Source: Pseudomonas marginalis | GTDB lineage: Bacteria; Pseudomonadota; Gammaproteobacteria; Pseudomonadales; Pseudomonadaceae | Assembly (NCBI RefSeq): GCF_008692035.1 | Contig: NZ_VTFG01000001.1 | Span: 2,418,001 to 2,482,000 of the forward strand | DNA length: 64,000 bases | Direction: 5' to 3' | In this document: piece by piece, positions 47,664-59,092 of the stretch | How the letters are laid out: every line of letters starts with the position of its first letter | Numbering within the stretch: the first letter of the stretch is position 1 | Program-made: the position numbers and the translations under genes | Notes under the pieces: model-generated | Seen by the model: the letters and a program-made list of their open reading frames with translations, nothing else | Databases searched by the model: none | What the model was told of the DNA's origin: nothing

Positions 47664-48251
47664 TCAGTTGGGCGCGACCAGTCGACTGTATTGATCCTGG
47701 CTGATCCAGCCACTGAACGAGCGGTCGTCGTCATTGATGAACTCGACCTGGGCCCAACCGTCCTTGAAGGCCAGCACACCGACCACATCGCGCTTGACGA
47801 TATACGGACGCTTGGCGGCCTTGGCGCCTGGGGTTTTCAGCAGGTAAGCCTTGTCGGCGGATACCGTCACCAGGCCGATCCATTGTTTGCTGGCGGTCTG
47901 GGTCAGGTCCAGGCCGGTGGCAATCTCCGGCATCAGTACGTTCAGGCAGCCGGGGTGCTGGCGGCCCTCTTCCACCGTCAGGGTCACGCCATCGGTCGAA
48001 GGCGCCAGGCTGCCGGGATGAGCCTCGTCAAGCCACGTGGTGAGCGCCTCAGGCTTGCCTTGCAGGTAAAACGCGCAACGGCGGGTGACGCCCTCGCCCA
48101 TGGCTTCCGAATAGAACCCTTCGACCTGATGCTCCGGCGTCACTGCCAGCATCAGCCCTTCGTACTTGCCCGAATGCAACGCGGCCGAACCGGCCAAGGC
48201 AGGGCCCACGGCGCACAACGACAACACACCTATCGCTAGAAAACGGATCAT
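47664..48251 (-). CDS. secreted protein, candidate immunity partner of the muramidase
   Basis: A 195-residue protein with a clear signal peptide (MIRFLAIGVLSLCAVGPALA). The mature part includes an EGRQHPGCLNVLM stretch and a C-terminal SH3-like segment (VVGVLAFKDGWAQVEFINDD then FSGWISQDQYSRL). ATG at 48251 starts one base after the upstream stop, so the two genes form one operon; a TTG earlier is unlikely. Small periplasmic proteins beside peptidoglycan hydrolases commonly neutralise them, so an immunity role is inferred. I do not recognise a named family. Confidence 0.7.
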   Translation of the reverse strand: MIRFLAIGVLSLCAVGPALAGSAALHSGKYEGLMLAVTPEHQVEGFYSEAMGEGVTRRCAFYLQGKPEALTTWLDEAHPGSLAPSTDGVTLTVEEGRQHPGCLNVLMPEIATGLDLTQTASKQWIGLVTVSADKAYLLKTPGAKAAKRPYIVKRDVVGVLAFKDGWAQVEFINDDDRSFSGWISQDQYSRLVAPN

Positions 48252-48252
48252 C

Positions 48253-49299
48253 CTATTTTTTCCCTTCAAGTTTTTCGTAGGCTTTTTGCATAAGGACGTC
48301 GTAGTTGCCGTAGTCCTCGCCGTTATAGTTACGTGCCATGCCGGTAAAATCCTTGGCTTTCATGGCCTTCATCAATGCCGGGCTCTTGCTGCAAAAACCG
48401 AGGAAGGCTTTTAGTTGGTTACCGGCATTCACCTTTAGTGCTGCCGAAAACTCAAACACCGTCTTGTAGCCGCACGAGGCAAAGTTAAAGCCCATGATCT
48501 GGAACATGCCCCACGACGCCGACATGAGGGCCGCTTCCTGGTCCAGGCCAAAAGCGGTGGCCATGGTTTCCCAAGCCTTGGCCTGGTCCTTGTTATTGGC
48601 CTGCCACTGCGGCCCGGCCTTTTTCTTGTAGGGGTAGGACAGCAGCGGGTGCGCCTGGTCGTAGATGTGCTTGGTGTACTTGCGAAACAAGTGCCCTTCA
48701 AACGCGATCACCGGCAACTTGGCCGGCCCGAACCCGGAACGCCCACCTGATTCCACGGTGGCGAAGGCCTTGATGATATTCACCGAAATACCGCTGCCCA
48801 ATTGCGTGGCAGCATTCTGGAAATCCGTTTCACTGAGGGTCATGCCCCCGTCGCACGTGGCCTGGAGCATCAATTGCCGGTTACGCCGCTCGGCCTCGAT
48901 CATCGCGCGCATGCGGTCCAGGTACACATTGACCGTGGCCTGCACCGCATCGCCCTGGTTGTTGCCGAATGCATTGAGAAAACTCGGGATGCGCATCGTC
49001 GGAAAGGCCTTCACCGGCACCTTCACCGCTTCTTCGATCAGGCTGTTGAACGTACGACCGGTGGGGTCGACCACACCATCGGGATGGGCATACTTGAGGT
49101 GGCGAAACTGGTATTGGCTGATGCACTGCACCAACTGGCCATCGCACTTGCCGTTTTCGGCCAGCGGGAAACCCATCTTGGGAATGATCAGATTGAATAA
49201 ATACTGGATGCACTGCACATCGGCGGGCAAGTTGCGGGCTTTACCCGGCGCACCTACCGAAGCACTGATAAGACGGGGTAACCCTTGCAGGCTTTTCAT
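48253..49299 (-). CDS. N-acetylmuramidase (DUF3380-like), candidate antibacterial effector
   Basis: A 348-residue protein without signal peptide or transmembrane helix. The N-terminal half (to about 100) resembles a peptidoglycan-binding repeat (LPADVQCIQYLFNLI ... DGVVDPTGRTFNSLI). The C-terminal half has the DUF3380 lysozyme pattern: IIKAFATVESGGRSGFGPAK with the likely catalytic glutamate (about 183), FEGHLFRKYT, SASWGMFQIMGFNF and ARNYNGEDYGNYD. ATG at 49299 has AAGGA eight bases upstream; 49308 has none. No export signal plus a periplasmic partner fits a type VI secretion effector; no such genes are here. Confidence 0.8.
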   Translation of the reverse strand: MKSLQGLPRLISASVGAPGKARNLPADVQCIQYLFNLIIPKMGFPLAENGKCDGQLVQCISQYQFRHLKYAHPDGVVDPTGRTFNSLIEEAVKVPVKAFPTMRIPSFLNAFGNNQGDAVQATVNVYLDRMRAMIEAERRNRQLMLQATCDGGMTLSETDFQNAATQLGSGISVNIIKAFATVESGGRSGFGPAKLPVIAFEGHLFRKYTKHIYDQAHPLLSYPYKKKAGPQWQANNKDQAKAWETMATAFGLDQEAALMSASWGMFQIMGFNFASCGYKTVFEFSAALKVNAGNQLKAFLGFCSKSPALMKAMKAKDFTGMARNYNGEDYGNYDVLMQKAYEKLEGKK

Positions 49300-49537
49300 C
49301 AAAGACATCCTTGTTAGTTAAAGAAGTGATAGCACTTCAATATCAAGTCGGCGCCCTCGTCATACTCTGTAACAAGTGGCCGGCGGAAACTAACAAGGCA
49401 GTTTGGGGTTGTCCAGAGGGGTGTTGGAAAGTTGTGAAACAACCATCATCGACCGCGCAATAAAACATCGGCAGTTGACTGAAAACAGGTCATTTGGATT
49501 TGAATCGAAGGGGGACTGCAAGGAAGAGCGCTATGGA
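49300..49537. other. intergenic region before the muramidase operon
   Basis: 238 bases between the muramidase start and the 3' end of the 4.5S RNA. It is AT-richer than its surroundings and presumably holds the operon promoter, but I could not fix a -10/-35 pair with confidence. No protein gene is supported. Confidence 0.4.
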
Positions 49538-49647
49538 GGCAACCCCACCAGCCACACCCCGGCACACAATGTTCCCGCTGTGGCTGCTGCCTTCCGGCTC
49601 TGACCAGGTTCACGGGTAATCGTTGCGGGGGGACCGATGGGGTCACC
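49538..49647 (-). ncRNA. ffs: 4.5S RNA (bacterial signal recognition particle RNA)
   Basis: On the minus strand the universal SRP core is present: ACCTGGTCAGAGCCGGAAGG followed by CAGCAGCC, with the partner CCCGCAACG and GTGTGCCGGGG segments in the right order. The ends pair perfectly over 12 positions (GGTGACCCCATC with GGTGGGGTTGCC, counting G-U), which sets the length at about 110 bases. It binds Ffh to target membrane proteins. A sigma-70 promoter lies 33 bases upstream, so the 5' end is probably processed. Confidence 0.93.
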
Positions 49648-49679
49648 ATAACGACGCTGGCCTCTCGGCAAGCGGGGCC

Positions 49680-49707
49680 ATTGTACCGATCTCATCGGAA
49701 GTTACAA
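49680..49707 (-). promoter_or_regulatory. promoter of ffs
   Basis: TTGTAA (49702-49707) and TACAAT (49680-49685) with a 16-base spacer on the minus strand. The start near 49673 leaves a precursor of about 26 bases before the mature 4.5S RNA, a usual arrangement for RNase P trimming. Confidence 0.75.
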
Positions 49708-49785
49708 CCGTTGGCGACGGATTAAAAATATGAAGGGGTTCAAGCACTTGCCATGGCCGTCAGCATCCCCTCCCACAGGGGTTCA

Positions 49786-50952
49786 TCATTGTGCCTGCAA
49801 CACCTCGTCCGCCCGGCCACCCTCTTCCTGGATCACCAGGTGGATGAAGTGCAGCTTGGCGATCACCGCCGGTGGCAGCACGAATGGGTAGAAGTCCGGC
49901 TGGCCCATGGCGCGGGACAGTTCATTGAGCATGCCCGCCAGTTCGATCCAGGCGTTGACGAAGGACAGGAATGCCACGCCGCCGGGATGTTCGGGGTCGT
50001 AGAGAGTGGTGAGTGGGAATGGCTGGTAATCCAGGTCCATCTCACGGGCGCTCATGCCAAAGCCCAGGGCGGTGTCGACGGCGTCCATCATGTGCAGGTA
50101 GTGGGCCCAGGTTTCGGCCCAGTCTTCCCAGGGGTGCATGGTGGCGTAGGCACTGACGCAGGTTTGCTGCCAGTCGGGGCGCGGGCCGTTCTGGTAGTGC
50201 TGATCGAGGGCGTCGGCGTAACTGGCGCGTTCGTCGCCGAACAGGTTGCGAAAAGGCTCCAGCCAGTGGCTGTTGGCGATCAGGCGATCCCAGTAATAGT
50301 GACCGACCTCATGGCGAAAGTGGCCCAGCAAGGTGCGATAGGGTTCGCGCATCTGCACGCGGATTTTTTCGCGGTGGGCGTCGTCGGCTTCCTTGATGTC
50401 GAGGGTGATCAGGCCGTTGGCATGCCCGGTCATGGGCGCGTTGCCTTCCAGGTCGATGCCGACGAAGTCGAACGCCAGGCCGCTGTCCTCGTCGACGCTC
50501 TTGGGCACCACTTGCAGGCCCAGGCTGATCAACTGCGCCACCAGCCGACGCTTGGCGGTCTCCACCTTGCGCCAGCGCTCAGGGTTCTCCGGGATCGACA
50601 GGTCGGGGATGGTGCGGTTGAGGCTGCACGCCACGCACAGCGGTGCGGTGCTGTGGGCGGGAATCAGCCAGTTGCAGGCCGCCGCGGTGTCAAGGTTGGC
50701 GCAGCGGCGGAAGGCGCCGGCATCGAGGTTGTCGTCCTGTAGCCAAGTGCCATCCACCGGCCCCGGCTGCAGGGAGGACAAGCGGCTTTGCTGCGGCTGA
50801 TAACCCAGCAGGGCCTGACAGGCCAGGCATTGGCTGTTGCGAAAGAACAGCGCTTGCCCGCACCGGCACTGCCACACCTTGCTGTTACGCGAGGTTTCGG
50901 CCATGAACGGTGCGGCGATGCGCGAACTGAGTTGCTCGAAGTAGCGGAACAT
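49786..50952 (-). CDS. putative zinc-binding metallopeptidase with zinc ribbon (PF10005-like)
   Basis: A 388-residue cytoplasmic protein. The N-terminus has a zinc ribbon (CRCGQALFFRNSQCLACQAL) and a second cysteine pair (CVAC). The middle carries a HExxH-type site, HEVGHYYWDRL, with a later glutamate/histidine region (HPWEDWAETWAHYLHMMD), the pattern of the uncharacterised zinc-peptidase family. The substrate is unknown. It follows ligA on the same strand after 133 bases. Confidence 0.85.
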   Translation of the reverse strand: MFRYFEQLSSRIAAPFMAETSRNSKVWQCRCGQALFFRNSQCLACQALLGYQPQQSRLSSLQPGPVDGTWLQDDNLDAGAFRRCANLDTAAACNWLIPAHSTAPLCVACSLNRTIPDLSIPENPERWRKVETAKRRLVAQLISLGLQVVPKSVDEDSGLAFDFVGIDLEGNAPMTGHANGLITLDIKEADDAHREKIRVQMREPYRTLLGHFRHEVGHYYWDRLIANSHWLEPFRNLFGDERASYADALDQHYQNGPRPDWQQTCVSAYATMHPWEDWAETWAHYLHMMDAVDTALGFGMSAREMDLDYQPFPLTTLYDPEHPGGVAFLSFVNAWIELAGMLNELSRAMGQPDFYPFVLPPAVIAKLHFIHLVIQEEGGRADEVLQAQ

Positions 50953-51085
50953 GGCGATCTCTCCCTGGGTGACTGAGACTAGATCATCTGGGACTCAGGA
51001 TCGTTCCACTTTCTTCAAGGGCGGCTTCGCAGCCTGGCGCGGGCGGTGCGACGATTCGACAAGCCCGCTCACCACCGGCGCTGCG

Positions 51086-53491
<2,406 letters not shown>

Positions 53492-53538
53492 TCAAATGTT
53501 GGTGCGCTTATTCTAATGACAACGCTGGAAACCAATCC

Positions 53539-54402
53539 TCAGCGTTTCTGTGTCAGGGCGCGACGCTCGAACTCGACGATGCGCTGACGGTAGTGTTCGA
53601 TGGTCTGGGCGGTCAGGACGCTGCGTTGGTCGTCCTTGAGCTCGCCGTTGAGTTCCTGGGACAGCTTGCGGGCAGCGGCCACCATTACGTCGAAGGCTTG
53701 TTTCGGGTGACGCGGGCCCGGCAGGCCGAGGAAGAAGCTCACCGCAGGGGTGCTGAACAGGTCGATGTCGTCCAGGTCGAAAGTGCCTGGCTTGACCGCG
53801 TTGGCCATGGAGAACAGCACTTCGCCGTTGCCGGCCATGCTTTCGTGGCGGTGGAAAATATCCATCTCGCCAAAGCGCAGGCCGCTTTCGAGGATGTTCT
53901 GCAACAGAGCCGGGCCCTTGAAGCCGGCGGCGTCGCGGCAGATCACGCTGATCACCAGCACTTCTTCGGCGGCAGGCTGATCGTTGACGGATTGACGCGG
54001 CGCATTCTTGCCGGCGTTTTCATCCGGGAAATCGTCATCACGGCTGCTGAAGCTCGGGCCTTCATCGACATCGAGGTTCAGGTCACCCTGATGGGGTTCG
54101 GCAACAGCTGCACTGGCGCGCTTGCCACGCTTGGAAGAGGGCTCGCGGGCTTCACGCACCGGTGCACTCATCGACGGCAGGTCATGCTCGTCCAGTTGCG
54201 GTTCCTTATGGGTATCCAGCACACGGGGCGGCCCCAGCAGCTCGGCGCTGCCGTCGTCGTCGGGCAAGTTGGACAGGTTGCGGTCCAGGCGGAATTTGAG
54301 CTTGCCCTTGCCACCGCGCATGCGGCGCCAGCCATCAAAAAGAATACCGGCAATGACAATAATGCCGATGACGATCAGCCACTCGCGCAGACCGATTTCC
54401 AT
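53539..54402 (-). CDS. zipA: Cell division protein ZipA
   Basis: A 287-residue FtsZ-tethering protein. One N-terminal transmembrane helix ([20 protein letters not shown]) is followed by a charged linker (about 40-150) and a C-terminal FtsZ-binding domain ([49 protein letters not shown]). ATG at 54402 is the point where family similarity starts. It lies between smc and ligA. Confidence 0.93.
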   Translation of the reverse strand: MEIGLREWLIVIGIIVIAGILFDGWRRMRGGKGKLKFRLDRNLSNLPDDDGSAELLGPPRVLDTHKEPQLDEHDLPSMSAPVREAREPSSKRGKRASAAVAEPHQGDLNLDVDEGPSFSSRDDDFPDENAGKNAPRQSVNDQPAAEEVLVISVICRDAAGFKGPALLQNILESGLRFGEMDIFHRHESMAGNGEVLFSMANAVKPGTFDLDDIDLFSTPAVSFFLGLPGPRHPKQAFDVMVAAARKLSQELNGELKDDQRSVLTAQTIEHYRQRIVEFERRALTQKR

Positions 54403-54661
54403 GTAATCCCGTGCCTCTAATAAAAAATGCTGAAAAATAAGGGGTTTAGCACCGTGCAAACCGCTTTAAAACGTGGCGCCAACTCTATGTTCTGACTGAC
54501 GTTTTGCCCACGCACACGAAAAATTGACATTAAACTAGCACGACCAAAGATAACTTTACACCGTCTGTCAAAATGCCTTGAACAAATATGTCCATTTGCC
54601 ACTTTCACCAGGCCGGTAAATCACCTGACATCGCGCTGAAAACTTTCGCTCATGGCGCAGC

Positions 54662-57600
54662 TCAGGATTCCACCATCGCCATCGCTTCTTCGACATCCAC
54701 CGCGACCAAACGTGAACAACCCGGTTCATGCATTGTCACCCCCATCAACTGATCAGCCATTTCCATGGCGATCTTGTTGTGGGTGATATAGATGAACTGC
54801 ACCGTCTGGGACATCTCCTTGACCAGTCGCGCATAGCGTCCAACGTTAGCGTCATCCAATGGGGCGTCAACTTCATCGAGCATGCAGAACGGCGCCGGGT
54901 TCAACTTGAAGATGGCAAACACCAGGGCCAACGCGGTCAGGGCTTTTTCGCCGCCGGACAACAAATGGATGGTGCTGTTCTTCTTGCCCGGAGGCCGCGC
55001 CATGATCGTTACCCCTGTATCGAGTAGATCTTCGCCCGTCAGTTCCAAGTAAGCGCTGCCACCACCGAAAACTTTCGGGAATAACGCCTGTAAACCGCCA
55101 TTAATCTGATCAAAGGTATCTTTGAAGCGGTTGCGGGTTTCCTTGTCGATCTTGCGGATCACGTTTTCCAGGGTGTCCAGGGCTTCCACCAGGTCGGCGT
55201 CCTGGGCATCCAGATAACGTTTGCGCTCGGACTGCTGCTGGTATTCATCGATGGCCGCGAGGTTGATCGCGCCCAGTCGCTGGATACGTGCGGCAATCCG
55301 TTCAAGTTCTTCCTCGGCTTCTTTCTCGTTGGCCTGGGCGGTCAAGGTATTGAGCACGCCATGCAAGTCGTAGCCGTCTTCGAGCAATTGGTCTTGCAGG
55401 GCCTTGCGGCGCACGGTCAGGGCTTGCCATTCCATGCGCTGTTGTTCGAGCTGGCCGCGAATCAGCTGGGATTGCTGCTCGGCCTGGGTCCGGCGTTTTT
55501 CTGCGTCGCGCAGTTCGCGGTCGGCGTCTTCCAGGGCGATCTGCGCGGTCTTGAGTTCTTCGTCGACGGTCATGCGCTTGTCGAGCAACTCTTCAAGCTT
55601 GAGGCGCAGCTCTTCCAGCGGTGCTTCGCCCTCCTCCAGGTTGAGGCTCAGTTGCTCGCGCTTTTCGGTCAGGCGTTCGGACTGCATCTCCAGGCGCTCA
55701 AGGGCCTGGGCCGTGGACGCGTGCTGGGCCTTGAGCGAACCCAGGCGCACGGCCAACTGATGGGCGTGGTCCTTGTGCTGGCGGGCTTCCTGGCGCACAC
55801 GATCAAGGCGCTCGCGCAGGCTGTCACGCTGAGCCAGCAGCAATTCGCGCTGCTCGGTGTCCAGGGCCATGCTGTCGAGGGCTTCCTGCAATTGCAGGCG
55901 CGCTTCGCCGATCTGTTCGTGTTCGAGGGCGCGCTGTTCGCCCATCTCCGCCACTTCTTCGTCGAGGCGGGTGCGGCGCAGGGTCAGTTGCTCGGCCTTG
56001 GCCTTGCTCGCGGAAAGCTGGGCTTTCAATTCGCCTTGCTGGCGCGCTTCGTCCTGCAACAGGCGCCGCAGGTGTTCGCGGCCGGTCTCTTGCTGGCGCT
56101 GGGTGGCGCGCAGGGTTTGCAGTTCGGTTTCGAGGCTTTCCAGGGTGGCTTCGCGTTCTTCGCGCTCGGCAATCAGGTTGACGATTTCCTGGCCTCGGGC
56201 CAGAACGCCGCTTTCCGCTTCACTGGCGCGGCGCACCCGCAGGAAGTGGCGGCCGACCCAGTAACCGTCGCGGCTGATCAGGCTTTCGCCGCCCGCCAGT
56301 TGACCGCGCTGGGCCAGGGCCTGTTCCAGGGACTCCACCGGCTTGACCTGGCCCAGCCACGGCGACAGGTCAATCGCCGCTTCGACCTTGTCCAGCAGGC
56401 TGCCCGGCACTCGCGTGCCATCAGCGGCGGGGCTGAGCAAACGCAGATCGCCCTGGGCGAAGCCGGCCAGGTCGAAGCCGCCAAAATCATCCACCAGTAC
56501 GGCTTGCAGGTCGGCGCCTAGAACGGTCTCTACCGCCAGCTCCCAACCGGCTTCAACTTTCAATCCTTCGGCCAAGCGCGGACGCTCGGCCAGGTGCTGG
56601 TCACGCAGCCATTCGGCGGTGCCGGTGCCTGGGTCCAATGCCGCTTGCTGCAAGGCTTCAAGGGACGCCAGGCGGCCGTTAAGCCGCTGCAAATCACCCT
56701 GGGCCTGCTGCTGGGCCTGGGTCGCCTGTTGCAGTTGCTGACGCAATTGCTCCAGGCGCTCCACTTGTTGTTCTTCGCTGGCTTCCAGCTCTTCCAGCGT
56801 CATCTCGCTTTCGGCCAGTTGCTCGCTGAGCTCCATGATCGCCGCGTCTTCCGGGTCGGCGGCAAGCAGCACGCGCTCTTCCTGCAGGCGACGCTGGCGC
56901 TCGGCCAGGCGTTCCATGCTGGTTTCCAGTTGCTGGATGCGCGACTGCTGCACCTCGGCCTGGCGCCGCGGTTCGGCGGATTGCAGGTTGAAGGCGTCCC
57001 ACTGCTCCTGCCAGCCGTGCATGGTGGTTTCGGATTCTTCCAGCGCAGCGGCGGCCTCTTCGGCGGCGGCGTTGGTGATGTCCTGCTCGGGGGTGAGCAT
57101 GTCCAGCTCTTCGCCCAACGTCAGCAGCAAGGTGCGGTCGTGGCCCAAATGGGATTCGGTTTCCAGGCGCGCGCGTTCCGCTTCCTTCAAGTCATCCTGC
57201 AACTGACGCAGGCGCTGCTGGCCGTGCTGGATGCTTTGCTCGACGCGGGCAATATCACCGCCCACCGAATAGAAGCGGCCCTGCACCAGATTGAAGCGTT
57301 CGGACAGGTCATGGTGCCCGTCGCGCAGGCGCTCGATGGCGGCGTCGGCATTGCGCTGCTCGGCCACCAGCGCTTCAAAGCTGATTTCCTGGGTGCCGAT
57401 GATCGCTTCGCGCTGGCCCACCTGATCGTTCAACGCCTGCCAGCGCAGGGCCGACAGTTGCGCCTTGAGCTGGCGCTCTTCGCCCTTGTATTCCTGGTAC
57501 TTCTCGGCCGCCTGGGCCTGGCGGTGCAGGCGCTCCAACTGGCGCTCCAGCTCTTCGCGCAGGTCGGTGAGGCGGGCGAGGTTTTCATGGGTGCGGCGGA

Positions 57601-58150
57601 TACGGTTTTCGGTCTCGCGGCGGCGCTCCTTGTACTTGGAGATGCCGGCCGCTTCCTCGATAAAGTTGCGCAGGTCTTCGGGCTTGGCTTCGATCAGCTT
57701 GGAGATCATGCCCTGTTCGATGATCGAATAGCTGCGCGGGCCCAGGCCGGTACCGAGGAAGATGTCGGTAATGTCCCGGCGCCGGCACTTGGTGCCGTTG
57801 AGGAAGTAACTGTTCTGGCTGTCGCGCGTCACTTTGCGGCGGATCGAGATTTCCGCGTAGGCCGCGTACTCGCCGACCAGGGTGCCATCGGAGTTGTCGA
57901 ACACCAGTTCGATGCTCGCCTGGCTCACCGGCTTGCGGCTGGTGGAGCCGTTGAAGATGACGTCGGTCATCGACTCGCCACGCAGGTTTTTTGCCGAGCT
58001 CTCGCCCATCACCCAGCGTACGGCGTCGATGATGTTCGACTTGCCGCAGCCATTGGGCCCGACCACTGCCGCCATGTTACTGGGGAAGTTCACCGTGGTC
58101 GGGTCGACGAAGGATTTGAACCCCGCCAGTTTGATGCACTTGAGCCGCAC
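54662..58150 (-). CDS. smc: Chromosome segregation protein SMC
   Basis: An 1162-residue ATPase of chromosome organisation. The N-terminal Walker A is VGPNGCGKSNIIDAVRWVMG; two long coiled-coil arms flank a hinge near residue 500-640; the C-terminal signature is LLSGGEKALTALAL with Walker B FCMLDEVDAPLDD. The order smc-zipA-ligA is standard in pseudomonads. The GntR gene upstream is separated by two bases, so they may be co-transcribed. Confidence 0.96.
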   Translation of the reverse strand: MRLKCIKLAGFKSFVDPTTVNFPSNMAAVVGPNGCGKSNIIDAVRWVMGESSAKNLRGESMTDVIFNGSTSRKPVSQASIELVFDNSDGTLVGEYAAYAEISIRRKVTRDSQNSYFLNGTKCRRRDITDIFLGTGLGPRSYSIIEQGMISKLIEAKPEDLRNFIEEAAGISKYKERRRETENRIRRTHENLARLTDLREELERQLERLHRQAQAAEKYQEYKGEERQLKAQLSALRWQALNDQVGQREAIIGTQEISFEALVAEQRNADAAIERLRDGHHDLSERFNLVQGRFYSVGGDIARVEQSIQHGQQRLRQLQDDLKEAERARLETESHLGHDRTLLLTLGEELDMLTPEQDITNAAAEEAAAALEESETTMHGWQEQWDAFNLQSAEPRRQAEVQQSRIQQLETSMERLAERQRRLQEERVLLAADPEDAAIMELSEQLAESEMTLEELEASEEQQVERLEQLRQQLQQATQAQQQAQGDLQRLNGRLASLEALQQAALDPGTGTAEWLRDQHLAERPRLAEGLKVEAGWELAVETVLGADLQAVLVDDFGGFDLAGFAQGDLRLLSPAADGTRVPGSLLDKVEAAIDLSPWLGQVKPVESLEQALAQRGQLAGGESLISRDGYWVGRHFLRVRRASEAESGVLARGQEIVNLIAEREEREATLESLETELQTLRATQRQQETGREHLRRLLQDEARQQGELKAQLSASKAKAEQLTLRRTRLDEEVAEMGEQRALEHEQIGEARLQLQEALDSMALDTEQRELLLAQRDSLRERLDRVRQEARQHKDHAHQLAVRLGSLKAQHASTAQALERLEMQSERLTEKREQLSLNLEEGEAPLEELRLKLEELLDKRMTVDEELKTAQIALEDADRELRDAEKRRTQAEQQSQLIRGQLEQQRMEWQALTVRRKALQDQLLEDGYDLHGVLNTLTAQANEKEAEEELERIAARIQRLGAINLAAIDEYQQQSERKRYLDAQDADLVEALDTLENVIRKIDKETRNRFKDTFDQINGGLQALFPKVFGGGSAYLELTGEDLLDTGVTIMARPPGKKNSTIHLLSGGEKALTALALVFAIFKLNPAPFCMLDEVDAPLDDANVGRYARLVKEMSQTVQFIYITHNKIAMEMADQLMGVTMHEPGCSRLVAVDVEEAMAMVES

Positions 58151-58152
58151 GT

Positions 58153-58812
58153 TTAGGCGTCCGCCAACGCAGCGATGACCAGCGAGCTGCTGCGCTGGCA
58201 GTAGGCCGACAGCACCTGGCGGATCTGCTCCAGGTCACGGGCGAGTACGGCGGCGAGCAGTTGCTCGAACAGCGCCAGGTACTCGCTCATGGACGCCTTG
58301 CGCTGATCCAGGGCCAGGTAATAGGCACGGTTCATCGCCGGCTGCAGGTTCTCGACGGTTTCCTGCAAATACGGGTTGTTGGCGAAGGGGTACGCGGCGC
58401 GCATCACATTGAAGCATTCTTCGACAAAGGCGCGGATGTCCTGGCGCTCGAAATTGCTCACCAGGCGCTGCTGGATCTGGACGAACGGCGCCATGTCGGC
58501 CTGGGTCTGCCAGCCCTGGGCGACCGCATTGCCAAGCAGGATATACAGCTCACTCATCAGCGTGCACAGGCTCTGCACCTTGTGCGCCGTGAGCTCGGTC
58601 ACATGGGCGCCACGGCGCGGCAGGATCGCGATCAGGTGGCGGCGTTCGAGGATCAGTAAAGCTTCACGCACGGAGCCACGGCTGACATTGAGCGCCAGCG
58701 TGACTTTCTGTTCCTGGATCCGCTCTCCAGGCTTGAGATCGCCGCGAATGATACGTTCGGCGAGGTGGTGAGCGATTTGCTCGGCGAGACTGTCCGGCGC
58801 CTTGAACGTCAT
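58153..58812 (-). CDS. GntR-family (FCD) transcriptional regulator
   Basis: A 219-residue regulator. The winged helix (LAEQIAHHLAERIIRGDLKP then LNVSRGSVREALLILERRHL) is N-terminal and an all-helical FCD effector domain follows. Divergence from xdhA suggests that it controls purine catabolism, but it may also affect smc, which starts two bases after it. Palindromic TGACC/GGTCA elements lie between it and xdhA. Confidence 0.9.
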   Translation of the reverse strand: MTFKAPDSLAEQIAHHLAERIIRGDLKPGERIQEQKVTLALNVSRGSVREALLILERRHLIAILPRRGAHVTELTAHKVQSLCTLMSELYILLGNAVAQGWQTQADMAPFVQIQQRLVSNFERQDIRAFVEECFNVMRAAYPFANNPYLQETVENLQPAMNRAYYLALDQRKASMSEYLALFEQLLAAVLARDLEQIRQVLSAYCQRSSSLVIAALADA

Positions 58813-58980
58813 GTTTTCCCTTCAAAATCGTCTATCGGTACAAGCGCGGCAGTGTAGCGCATTGGCCCGCTGATGGCGCTACGCCCACCGTGGCGAATTT
58901 GGCATGAAATAAGCAACGCTGAACACCCACACGCCCCCAAAAACGCCGGTTTCAGAAGACTGAACCATAATTGAAAGTGT

Positions 58981-59034
58981 TGCGATCGCATTTTCCTGAC
59001 CTTCTGGTCAGAAAATCATTGACCGAAAAGTCAG
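58981..59034. promoter_or_regulatory. candidate operators between the GntR gene and xdhA
   Basis: TGCGATCGCA (58981-58990) is a perfect ten-base palindrome. CTGACC-TTCT-GGTCAG (58996-59011) is a perfect six-base inverted repeat. TGAC-CGAAAA-GTCA (59020-59033) is a third. They lie 60-110 bases before xdhA, in a place suited to repression by the adjacent GntR protein. Confidence 0.5.
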
Positions 59035-59092
59035 ACATGACTAGATTCGGCGCAAAGCGGTTAACAACAATAATGAGTCTGCGAGGCCTTCC

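Noticed and set aside
47664..49299. Prophage lysis cassette as the origin of the muramidase
   Set aside because: No holin, spanin or other phage gene is next to it, and its partner has a signal peptide and no lytic features.
56594..58156. Plus-strand frame of 520 codons opposite smc
   Set aside because: Antisense shadow of the SMC head and coiled-coil coding sequence, with no ribosome-binding site or family match.
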